Shown piece after piece: positions 1-5,238 of a DNA stretch of 5,518 nt (position 1 is the stretch's first letter; every line of letters starts with the position of its first letter). A model generated the notes under the pieces. It was given only the letters and a program-made list of their open reading frames with translations, made no database searches and had not been told where the DNA came from. The position numbers were made by a program, and so were the translations under genes. The stretch spans positions 1 to 5,518 of the forward strand of contig JAOUJR010000130.1 of assembly GCA_029883145.1 (NCBI GenBank). Direction: 5' to 3'. This stretch comes from Nitrospirota bacterium. GTDB taxonomy: Bacteria; Nitrospirota; Thermodesulfovibrionia; Thermodesulfovibrionales; SM23-35.

Positions 1-117
1 CCTATCTTCGAATCGAGGTGGTATTTACTTCTGTTCGAGCTCTTAACCAGTTTTAATTTTTGATACCTGTTGACTTGCAGGTGAATTTTGGAGAAAAAAA
101 TAGCTCATAGAGTGGTT

Positions 118-186
118 ACTCCACCTCCTAATCCTCACGGGCAAATAGTCTGAAATATTAATGATTACCGGTTGAAAGTGGGCATA
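118..186 (+). repeat. Diverged intergenic repeat, copy A
   Basis: This stretch aligns with 1969-2037 over its whole length with few gaps. Shared blocks in order are CACCT, TC(C/T)TCAC, AA(A/G)TAG, TCTGAAA, AATGATTAC(C/T)GGT and AAAGT. It lies about 90 bp beyond the stop of the exported-protein gene. The core TAATGATTA is a palindrome. Further collinear short matches (TTCGAATC at 7-14 with 1809-1816, TGCAGGT at 76-82 with 1917-1923) hint that the duplicated unit was once longer. Confidence 0.5.
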
Positions 187-276
187 ACTCGTTTTTAAGA
201 TGTCGATCTTTAGCTTTTGTTATCTATTGGTTACGGACGATACTCAATTTATCCAAATTAAAATGATTCGAGATAT

Positions 277-828
277 CTATTTAATTTTATACTCCTTTAA
301 CTCTAATATTTTCCCTTCTTTACTGCTTTTTATTATCTGTTTCACATCAGGTGCATACCAATACTCGGTAGAGAAACCCTTCTCCCAATATATCGTCTCA
401 TATATGGAAAGAGTAATCTTAAATGACCAGAATGTTCCTGCTGGAACAGTAATTTGCTCATACGCTGCCACTGCATACTTGGCTTGTCTGCCAACAGACT
501 GATAACGAGCACTCGCACCTTCATAATCATAAGTCCACACCTTCCCTACCTTAATAGGGAATTTAACAAGGGGTCCACGGTAATCACGCATTCTTTTTTC
601 AACGGTAAGATCAAAGTCTTTGACAACTTGGACCCCATCTTGGTTAAAAATATACCGGTCTTTTTCTTCTCTAAGAAATTCCAGCTTTGTAGTTTTACCG
701 TCATCTCTGGTAAAAACCCAGTAATCACCGGCAGAATAAACTGGTCTCTCCACAACTGGATCTGCAGCATAGCTAATACCGACTAATACCAGCACAAATA
801 TTAAAAACATAAATAAAATATTTCTCAT
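277..828 (-). CDS. Exported protein of unknown function, 183 aa, under a GEMM-type riboswitch
   Basis: The protein starts with a clear Sec signal peptide: charged MRN, a hydrophobic core at about residues 4-18, and a likely signal peptidase I site after SYA or SYAA (residues 19-22). There is no lipobox cysteine, so the mature form is probably periplasmic or secreted. The mature part is beta-rich and aromatic. It has a GDYWVF segment near residue 34, a GKVWTYDYEG segment near 95, and a VPAGTFWSFKI followed by EYWYAPDVKQIIK pattern in the last third. That VPAGTF...YWYAPD pattern is one I associate with small DUF3108/TapB-like exported proteins; this is recognition from memory, and no enzymatic function is implied. 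A strong Shine-Dalgarno (GGAAGGGGG) sits 6-7 bases before the ATG and supports this start. The leader carries a GEMM-I type aptamer, so expression probably follows cyclic-dinucleotide level. The TAG stop lies inside an AT-rich dyad. Confidence 0.85.
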   Translation of the reverse strand: MRNILFMFLIFVLVLVGISYAADPVVERPVYSAGDYWVFTRDDGKTTKLEFLREEKDRYIFNQDGVQVVKDFDLTVEKRMRDYRGPLVKFPIKVGKVWTYDYEGASARYQSVGRQAKYAVAAYEQITVPAGTFWSFKITLSIYETIYWEKGFSTEYWYAPDVKQIIKSSKEGKILELKEYKIK

Positions 829-834
829 TTTATT

Positions 835-844
835 TCCCCCTTCC
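835..844 (-). promoter_or_regulatory. Strong ribosome binding site of the exported-protein gene
   Basis: Read on the minus strand, GGAAGGGGGA ends six bases before the ATG at 828. It is the strongest Shine-Dalgarno in the window and fixes the start codon. It lies about 50 nt downstream of the riboswitch aptamer, so control by ribosome access is possible, but I see no clear anti-SD pairing. Confidence 0.75.
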
Positions 845-883
845 TATTACAATTTTCCATACTTAAAAACAAGACTGGATTTA

Positions 884-903
884 CCAAAAGCTTTTTCCTT
901 CGG
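884..903 (-). promoter_or_regulatory. Possible expression-platform hairpin overlapping the aptamer 3' end
   Basis: CCGAAGG (903-897) can pair with CTTTTGG (890-884) around an AAAAAG loop, using two G-U pairs. This uses the conserved CCG end of the aptamer and its 3' closing strand, so it cannot coexist with the ligand-bound fold. No uninterrupted U-run follows directly (a GTTTTT lies about 15 nt further on), so it does not look like a classic terminator. Confidence 0.35.
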
Positions 904-978
904 AAGCTCAGCCATCTCTTACAAATGAAACCCGCCGCTTTCTGTCCCCTTCTCACGAAGGGGTTGGCTTTATCGGAA
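895..978 (-). ncRNA. GEMM-I type cyclic-dinucleotide riboswitch aptamer (c-di-GMP or cGAMP)
   Basis: On the minus strand the order of elements matches the GEMM-I (cyclic di-GMP-I) aptamer. A closing stem pairs TTCC (978-975) with GGAA (898-895). Next comes a CGATAAAG stretch, then a 7-bp hairpin CCCCTTC/GAAGGGG (963-957 with 952-946) capped by GTGA, a GNRA loop as this family requires. The 3' side of the hairpin runs into GACAGAAAGC (family consensus GACGCAAAGC), then CGGGT. The aptamer ends with GATGGCTGAGCTTCCG (916-901), close to the family's GGTAGCCGGGTTACCG or GATGGCCGGGTTGCCG. The order and spacing also agree with the cGAMP-binding Geobacter version as I recall it. It sits between a promoter and the 183-aa exported protein. 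Neighbouring GGDEF and HD-GYP genes supply the expected ligand chemistry. The second hairpin is the least regular part. A covariance-model search was not possible here. Confidence 0.75.
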
Positions 979-996
979 TAGCCTTATCTATGCCTC

Positions 997-1025
997 CTTT
1001 TATCAAATAAAACTGCACTTGTCAA
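997..1025 (-). promoter_or_regulatory. Promoter for the riboswitch leader: TTGACA, 17 bp, TAAAAG
   Basis: On the minus strand a perfect -35 TTGACA (1025-1020) is followed by exactly 17 bp and a 4/6 -10 TAAAAG (1002-997). Transcription would start near 990, about a dozen bases before the aptamer, which is the position expected for a riboswitch leader. The -35 and the AT-rich DNA upstream of it recur before the HD-GYP gene. Confidence 0.6.
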
Positions 1026-1042
1026 TTTAAAGTTATTAATCA
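1019..1042 (-). repeat. 24-bp promoter-region repeat, copy 1 (partner 5267-5290)
   Basis: The 24 bases match 5267-5290 at 21 of 24 positions, in the same orientation. On the minus strand both copies read TGATTAATA, a short A/T stretch, then AAATTGACAA, and so contain the -35 box. One copy precedes the GEMM-controlled exported-protein gene and the other precedes the HD-GYP gene. It could be a shared activator site or UP-like element. AT-richness raises the chance of coincidence. Confidence 0.55.
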
Positions 1043-1081
1043 ATTATATAATATTTCTATTTAGATTAAGGTATATCGTGA

Positions 1082-1249
1082 TTTTTAATTGCCGAAGACC
1101 TTTCAGAAGAAGATGCGCTTGATTTAATAAAAAAGTGCCTTGATTATTATTCAAAGAATGCTAAGCCAAGAGAGAGAATTCCGCGTTTCATCCAGCGCAT
1201 CGGTATAGAGGAGTTCAAGAAAGCAGTAGTAAATTACGAAAGATATTGA
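1082..1249 (+). pseudogene. C-terminal remnant of a nitrite/sulfite reductase-like 4Fe-4S protein
   Basis: This frame reads FLIAEDLSEEDALDL, then about 40 more residues ending NYERY, and closes with a double stop TGA TAA (1247-1252). The pattern AEDLSEE.AL.LI...L.YY..NAKPRERI.R.I.RIG.EEFKKAV is what I recognise as the extreme C-terminus of nitrite/sulfite reductase hemoprotein domain proteins of anaerobes. Only 55 codons remain. An in-frame TGA at 1079-1081 directly precedes the conserved block, with no start codon or ribosome binding site. The catalytic part, with the cysteines that would bind the 4Fe-4S cluster and siroheme, is absent. I read it as a 5'-truncated gene whose front was replaced by the leftward promoter region. 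The family call is from memory of the pattern. Confidence 0.6.
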
Positions 1250-1338
1250 TAATAGGTGCTTTCGATTAAAAATAGTAAATAAAAGAGTATAGAAGCTGAA
1301 AATAAGTCAGATATTCCTCTTATCAAGCTAATTGGTTA

Positions 1339-1366
1339 TTGAAATATATTCTCAAGAGAGTAAAAT
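1339..1366 (+). promoter_or_regulatory. Rightward promoter TTGAAA, 16 bp, TAAAAT
   Basis: The -35 TTGAAA (1339-1344) and -10 TAAAAT (1361-1366) each match the sigma-70 consensus at five of six positions, with a 16-bp spacer. Transcription would start near 1373, ten bases before the structured RNA at 1383. No intact rightward protein gene follows, which suggests that the RNA itself is the product, or that a once-controlled gene has been lost. Confidence 0.55.
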
Positions 1367-1382
1367 TTAATTAGAAAAGGAA

Positions 1383-1535
1383 TTGCGATACTCAGTACGG
1401 GATTAAACCTGAGGTTCGTAAACAGTAAAGGTAGCGGGAGTTGGATGCGGTGATTAGCTTCCTGTAGCACAGGAGGAAAGAAGCATTCGCCGAAGCACCT
1501 TGGAAAGCTCAGGTTACCCGGAACTGAGATCGCAA
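1383..1535 (+). ncRNA. Unidentified structured RNA with a ~25-bp closing helix
   Basis: The ends pair over a long interrupted helix: 1383-1389 with 1529-1535 (7 bp), 1391-1396 with 1523-1528 (6 bp), 1398-1401 with 1517-1520 (4 bp), and 1406-1413 with 1508-1515 (8 bp). Inside are AAGGT/ACCTT (1428-1432/1497-1501), GGTGA/TCGCC (1449-1453/1487-1491, one G-U pair), GCTTC/GAAGC (1457-1461/1480-1484) and CTGT/ACAG around a small loop. Large unpaired purine-rich segments remain (1414-1427, 1433-1448, 1474-1479, 1502-1507), as in a ligand-binding or protein-binding core. TCGCCGAAGC at 1487-1496 resembles a conserved part of the lysine riboswitch, and GAGG...AGTA is also present. However, the closing helix is in the wrong place for that class. 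The rod shape also recalls 6S RNA. I cannot assign a family. A promoter lies just upstream. Confidence 0.55.
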
Positions 1536-1542
1536 GTTATTC

Positions 1543-1657
1543 TGGAGCCATATAAGGGGATTTGGTCATCCTGCCAAGGCGAAGGCAGAAGTTGAAATTG
1601 CCGACACAGAGAGGTTGTCCAATGAAGTTGAACCCTTTAAATGGCTCTATTTATTTT
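1543..1657 (+). terminator. Long stem with T-rich tail, possible terminator or second RNA domain
   Basis: GAGCCAT (1545-1551) pairs with ATGGCTC (1641-1647). After one A-A mismatch, TAAGGGG (1553-1559) pairs with CCCTTTA (1633-1639) with one G-U pair. That gives about 14-16 bp enclosing 73 nt that contain a small CTGCC/GGCAG hairpin. A T-rich TATTTATTTT run follows immediately. The stem plus T tract suggests transcription from 1373 ends here, but the loop is unusually large for an intrinsic terminator, so it could equally be a second structured domain. Confidence 0.4.
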
Positions 1658-1778
1658 GTGTGCTTCTGTCCAATTTACACCTGATGTCCCATCATACTAT
1701 TTTTTGGGAAGCACAACTCCACCTGCTTATAAACACCGGGCAAAATTCGAAACCTTTGAGGAGTTCATTCTGAACTAA
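1641..1778 (+). other. Doubtful 45-codon frame after the structured RNA
   Basis: An ATG at 1641 opens a 45-residue frame starting MALFILCASVQFTPDVPSYY and ending in TFEEFILN before TAA. The composition is protein-like, but there is no ribosome binding site. The ATG lies inside the 3' arm of the long stem and the frame also spans an inverted repeat. It is more likely the fossil tail of a lost gene, or chance, than a working gene. I recognise no family. Confidence 0.2.
1659..1715. repeat. Imperfect inverted repeat, 8-bp perfect outer arms
   Basis: TGTGCTTC (1659-1666) is the exact reverse complement of GAAGCACA (1708-1715). Just inside, CCAA (1670-1673) pairs with TTGG (1704-1707), leaving a loop of about 30 nt. 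It lies straight after the T-rich tail of the preceding stem. It may be a secondary terminator, a tiny MITE-like remnant or coincidence. No flanking target duplication is evident. Confidence 0.3.
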
Positions 1779-1830
1779 ATACTATCGGGCTTTGCACATT
1801 GGGAGTCTTTCGAATCAAAATAAATAACAG

Positions 1831-1971
1831 TCAAATGAAGACCAGCATTTGTTTCTTCTGTAAATAAATGGACTGAGGCGCAAATTCAGCAATGATATTT
1901 GTTTTAATCTGAACTGTGCAGGTTTCTTGATAATGTTCAAGATTAAATTTGAAGAGCGCCGAGTACTGCCT
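1831..1971 (-). pseudogene. Possible C-terminal gene fossil
   Basis: On the minus strand a 46-codon open frame runs between stops and ends LQKKQMLVFI, with FNLEHYQETCTVQIKTNIIAEF-like content before it. It has no start codon and no ribosome binding site. The amino-acid pattern is protein-like, with alternating hydrophobic and polar strands, but I cannot name a family. It lies between the 3' end of the GGDEF gene and the structured RNA. It overlaps the left edge of one copy of the diverged repeat, which suggests the repeats may be remnants of a duplicated gene end. Confidence 0.2.
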
Positions 1972-2037
1972 TCACCTACAAGTCTTCACTTTTAAGTAGG
2001 TCTGAAAAGTAATGATTACTGGTAAAAAGTAAGGATA
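1969..2037 (+). repeat. Diverged intergenic repeat, copy B
   Basis: This is the partner of 118-186, in the same orientation. It ends only six bases before the stop codon of the GGDEF gene, which is read from the other strand. The centre AGTAATGATTACT (2008-2020) is a perfect dyad with six-base arms. On the minus strand the segment would form part of the 3' untranslated region of the GGDEF transcript. The function is unknown. Confidence 0.5.
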
Positions 2038-2043
2038 TGTGAG

Positions 2044-4140
2044 CTAAGACTTATATTTATACCTTTTTTGCTCGTACATCGACTTGTCTCCCTGAATCAA
2101 TAGTTCATCAATAGAGCAGGGGTGTTCAGGGTTGTAGTACGCTATCCCAGCACTTAATGACAGCTTGTAGCGGCGGATATTCTTAGAGTTATGAACCTCA
2201 ACGGCGTTTTGCAGACGAGCAATGATTATCTCGACACTATCCCCATCAATTCCTACTGGAATAACCACAAATTCATCTCCACCAATGCGAGCAATGATAT
2301 CAGACTCTCGATAATTTTCCTTGAGTATGGTGGTAGTATCGATTAGCGCTAAGTCCCCTTCTTGGTGACCAAAGGTATCATTAATCACTTTTAGATCATC
2401 CAGGTCGACATAAAGCATGAACATCCCCTTCTTCTGCCGCTTGGATATCTTTAACAGCTTATCAACTAACGTAAAGAATCCTCGCCTATTGTAAATACCC
2501 GTGAGTTCATCAGTAAGTGACAAGGCTTGCAGCTTTTCCTCCATGTGCTTGATCTCGGTGATGTCTTTTGAAATAACGGTTACAGCTATTATTGTTCCAT
2601 CTGATTTTTTAACAGGACTCAACGTGAGGAAGTAATATCTACCATCCTTGAGACTTTTATGTTCATGCTGGATTGACTCGCCTGTCGTAAATACCTTGTT
2701 GGCTTTTTCAATAAACCATTTTGTTTCATCTGGCGAATGAAACTTGCTGTACTCTTGGCCAAGATATTCGTCGCCTGACAAACCTAACCTTGTTAGATGC
2801 TTTTTGTTCATGAAAAGATATTTGCAATTTCTATCTATTAAATATATGGAATCTTCGGTAGACTCTACTAAAGAACGATATTTCTCCTCGCTGTTTTTTA
2901 ATATCTCCTCAGCTTGCTTACGCTCAGTAATATTCCTCAAAATAGCTTGAACTGCTACTATCTTGTCATCTTTAATTATTGGAGTAGCTCTGAGCTCAAA
3001 AGGTACTGTCCCACCATCCTTTTTTACGCCCTCAACTTCAAAAATAGGTGGCTCTTTTCCTAGAATAAGTTGGCTGAGATGAAATGATACCTTATGAGCA
3101 GACGCCTCTGTTATTATCCCGCTTGTAAACACATTCTTACCGTTCATCTCATCACGGCTCCAACCACTCTCCTCCTCGAACTTCTTGTTCAAATCTAAGA
3201 AGTTTCCCTGAATATCAACTATGGCAATTAAATCTGCAGCTTGATCGAATACAATGCGGTATTTCTCTTTGCTCTCTCGTAGCTTTTCCTCAGCTCGCTT
3301 ATGTTCAGTCATGTCAAAAAATATGGTAAGCACAAAAGGCTTGCCTTCGAGCTGAATAATTTTAGAGAACATGAGCGCATTGAGAATTGATCCGTCTTTG
3401 ACTTTAAAATCCATTTCCAATCTGTGGACCTCTCCTCGTGTCCGCAATTCTTTTACAAATCTTTTTCTATCATTCCCGGAGTAAAAGCAAGATTCGGGTG
3501 TCGTCCTTCCAAGAACATCTTTTTTGTCATATTGAGTGAGTTCACAAAATTTGTCATTGACATCAACTATTTTTCCTGTCTCTACCTCAGTAAGGGCGAT
3601 AGCCTGAGGAGACAAGTCAAAGAGGCTCCGGAACCTGGATTCACTTTCTTTCAGCGCCTCCTCAATCCGCTTACGCTCAGTGATGTCAATCAATACGCCA
3701 CGCAATCCGGTAGCTCTTCCTTCCTTGTAGACTGGACGGCTTGAAGCACGTATCCAGTAGATTCTACCGGATTTAAAAATAAAACGATACTCACTTGGTT
3801 CTATATGTCCGAGAATGACTTTCTGAAACTGGTTGATAATTCGTTGCTTGTCCTCATGATATATAAAATCAACGAAATGATTTCCGATGATTTCAGATTG
3901 TTTATATCCACTGATAGGTTCTATGTTGGGACTGATATACGTAATCACGCCTTTATCGTCAAGAGAATAGATAACATCATTCAGGTTTTCGACCAGTTCC
4001 CGATATTTCTCCTCGCTCTCCTGCAGTGCTTCCTCTACACGCTTGTGCTCGGTTTCCTGTTTCTTCAACTCAATAATTCGTTGGCGTAATTCAACCAGTT
4101 CGTTTATGAGTTGCTTTTTTGTCTTATTTTCATCTTTCAT
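2044..4140 (-). CDS. Four-PAS-domain diguanylate cyclase (GGDEF), 698 aa
   Basis: This is a cytosolic sensor that should make c-di-GMP from two GTP. Residues 1-42 are a charged coiled coil. Four PAS domains follow at about 43-157, 166-281, 290-407 and 416-533, each ending in a DITERK-type linker (IDITERK, FDMTEHK, RNITERK, KDITEIK). The catalytic domain spans about 536-695. It begins with LTDELTGIYNRRGF, has the metal-binding segment VDLDDLKVINDTFGH (578-592), and carries an intact GGDEF (620-624). An RxxD inhibitory site (R611, D614) lies exactly five residues before it, so product feedback is expected. There are no membrane segments, no HAMP, and no EAL domain. The first two PAS domains look related to redox or ligand-sensing types, but no cofactor residue is certain. 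The likely Shine-Dalgarno is only a weak AGGT before the ATG, so translation may be low. It lies 119 bp downstream of the HD-GYP gene on the same strand, forming a synthesis and degradation pair. Confidence 0.93.
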   Translation of the reverse strand: MKDENKTKKQLINELVELRQRIIELKKQETEHKRVEEALQESEEKYRELVENLNDVIYSLDDKGVITYISPNIEPISGYKQSEIIGNHFVDFIYHEDKQRIINQFQKVILGHIEPSEYRFIFKSGRIYWIRASSRPVYKEGRATGLRGVLIDITERKRIEEALKESESRFRSLFDLSPQAIALTEVETGKIVDVNDKFCELTQYDKKDVLGRTTPESCFYSGNDRKRFVKELRTRGEVHRLEMDFKVKDGSILNALMFSKIIQLEGKPFVLTIFFDMTEHKRAEEKLRESKEKYRIVFDQAADLIAIVDIQGNFLDLNKKFEEESGWSRDEMNGKNVFTSGIITEASAHKVSFHLSQLILGKEPPIFEVEGVKKDGGTVPFELRATPIIKDDKIVAVQAILRNITERKQAEEILKNSEEKYRSLVESTEDSIYLIDRNCKYLFMNKKHLTRLGLSGDEYLGQEYSKFHSPDETKWFIEKANKVFTTGESIQHEHKSLKDGRYYFLTLSPVKKSDGTIIAVTVISKDITEIKHMEEKLQALSLTDELTGIYNRRGFFTLVDKLLKISKRQKKGMFMLYVDLDDLKVINDTFGHQEGDLALIDTTTILKENYRESDIIARIGGDEFVVIPVGIDGDSVEIIIARLQNAVEVHNSKNIRRYKLSLSAGIAYYNPEHPCSIDELLIQGDKSMYEQKRYKYKS

Positions 4141-4157
4141 TTTCTGTACCTATAAAA

Positions 4158-4206
4158 CTATTGATTACCAATAGAAATATTAATATTTTAGCAAAATATT
4201 ATTTTG
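4158..4206. promoter_or_regulatory. Cluster of three palindromes upstream of the GGDEF gene
   Basis: Three dyads lie almost end to end in the leader: CTATTG-5-CAATAG (4158-4174), a perfect 14-bp palindrome AAATATTAATATTT (4175-4188), and CAAAATA-1-TATTTTG (4192-4206). All are perfect in their arms. They begin 18 bp upstream of the ATG. They could be operator sites for a dimeric regulator or an AT-rich processing or attenuation region between the two genes. The high AT content makes some palindromes expected by chance. Confidence 0.4.
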
Positions 4207-4259
4207 AATACTTCGAAGAAACAAACCAGTGGTCTGAAATCTCGCAATGCGTCCCTTCG

Positions 4260-5195
4260 TCATTTATAGTTCTCTCTAAAATAATTATTTTCTGACTCTA
4301 TAATGACCCCGTAATTATTTTTTGGCGGAGGGCTTCCTCTTTTTTCTTGTGAAACTTTACAGACACTGAATTGAGGCTTAGATTTACGGTTAAGTGCCAC
4401 GAGTGCCTGAACAACCTTCCAACTTAATTGCTTCTTTTCTGCCATGGTGGTTATTTCTTCTAATGCTGAGCGGTTGTCGAACGAAATGGGTCGATAGGGC
4501 CTTGGCGAAATGAGGGCATCATATATGTCACTCACAGCGACAATTTCTACCAACCGATCTCTAAGCTTAATGCCACGGGGGTATCCTGAACTATTTTTTC
4601 TCTCATGGTGATCTCTGGCTACCTTGGCGTTAAAGTTATGCTTATCTCGATAATAATAGCCGAGCAAAACATAACCAGCTAATGTATGATGTTCCAAAAT
4701 GTATCTTTCTTTTCTTGTAAGTGGAGCTGTTTTTTGCAAAATATCTAAAGGAACACATATCTTACCAAAGTCATGAGCAGGACCTGATGAGAATTCTTTA
4801 AATAAATCCTTCCAGTTAGTAAGCAAATTTAAAGAGATCAGTGTAGAAAGTGCAAATACTCTGAGGATATGTTTATATGTGTAAAAGTCATAATTTTTGA
4901 AATAGTCCAGTGACTCTAAAATAGGCGAAATAAGGTGAACTTCCTCTAAAATACTCAGTACTTTTGCAGTATTTTTCTGGTCAGCAAAAATTACTTTGTA
5001 GTTAGACTCATAGAGAAAATTTATAAGGTCTACTTTAACTGAACCGTGCTCTGATAAGAAATAAGTCTTATAGAACTTTTGTCTATTTGAAGATATGAGA
5101 GTATCAATAGTCTTTGTTGAAATTTGTGAATTTTCTGACAGTAATAATTGTTTATCTAAGGTATGGACAGGACAGGTAAGTCTTATAGTCAACAT
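4260..5195 (-). CDS. Soluble HD-GYP phosphodiesterase, 311 aa
   Basis: This enzyme is predicted to hydrolyse c-di-GMP (possibly 3',3'-cGAMP). Residues 1-100 form a soluble N-terminal region with no membrane span, of a kind often found before HD-GYP domains. The catalytic domain spans about 105-270 and keeps the signature residues: H109 and R112, H141-D142 and K145 in AHDFGK, E163 and H169 with G174, H196-H197-E198 in DHHERK, G204-Y205-P206, and D223 with DAL (226-228) and PYR (233-235). GSGYP of the consensus reads SSGYP here, which leaves the GYP motif intact. The metal site looks complete, so activity is likely. The tail (271-311), with VSQEKRGSPPPKNNYG, lies beyond the usual domain end. 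A ribosome binding site AAGGGA lies nine bases before the ATG. A TTGACA element lies 73 bp upstream. It is first in a possible two-gene unit with the GGDEF gene. Confidence 0.9.
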   Translation of the reverse strand: MLTIRLTCPVHTLDKQLLLSENSQISTKTIDTLISSNRQKFYKTYFLSEHGSVKVDLINFLYESNYKVIFADQKNTAKVLSILEEVHLISPILESLDYFKNYDFYTYKHILRVFALSTLISLNLLTNWKDLFKEFSSGPAHDFGKICVPLDILQKTAPLTRKERYILEHHTLAGYVLLGYYYRDKHNFNAKVARDHHERKNSSGYPRGIKLRDRLVEIVAVSDIYDALISPRPYRPISFDNRSALEEITTMAEKKQLSWKVVQALVALNRKSKPQFSVCKVSQEKRGSPPPKNNYGVIIESENNYFRENYK

Positions 5196-5204
5196 GAATG
5201 AGTT

Positions 5205-5210
5205 TCCCTT
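5205..5210 (-). promoter_or_regulatory. Ribosome binding site of the HD-GYP gene
   Basis: AAGGGA on the minus strand lies nine bases before the ATG at 5195. This is normal spacing and supports the chosen start. Confidence 0.65.
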
Positions 5211-5238
5211 TTATATCTAAGTTGATAACCCAACTTGT

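Noticed and set aside
255..287. AAATTAAA/TTTAATTT dyad at the end of the exported-protein gene as a terminator
   Set aside because: The stem is entirely A/T and overlaps the stop codon, with no T-run of useful length on the minus strand.
200..502. Rightward 100-codon frame over the exported-protein gene
   Set aside because: It overlaps the well-supported leftward gene, has no ribosome binding site, and its translation has no recognisable domain.
1019..1052. Rightward promoter TTGTCA ... TATAAT
   Set aside because: The two hexamers are 22 bp apart, too far for a sigma-70 promoter. The leftward reading with TTGACA is better.
1386..1550. Lysine riboswitch call for the plus-strand RNA
   Set aside because: GAGG...AGTA, GGAAAG and TCGCCGAAGC resemble the lysine aptamer. 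However, the bases around 1545 cannot form the class's closing stem with the 5' side, and the strong helix found closes elsewhere. Kept only as an alternative.
3805..4089. Rightward frames inside the GGDEF gene
   Set aside because: These are shadows of the PAS coding sequence on the opposite strand. Composition and lack of start signals argue against them.
4233..4239. TCTGAAA just past the HD-GYP stop as a further copy of the diverged repeat
   Set aside because: Only this seven-base block and a nearby AATG match; the surrounding sequence does not align with copies A or B.
4218..4258. GGGACGCATTGC on the minus strand as part of a second GEMM riboswitch before the GGDEF gene
   Set aside because: It resembles the GGGACGCAAAGC joining strand, but the required upstream hairpin and 3' block are missing. 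The sequence upstream is coding for the HD-GYP tail.
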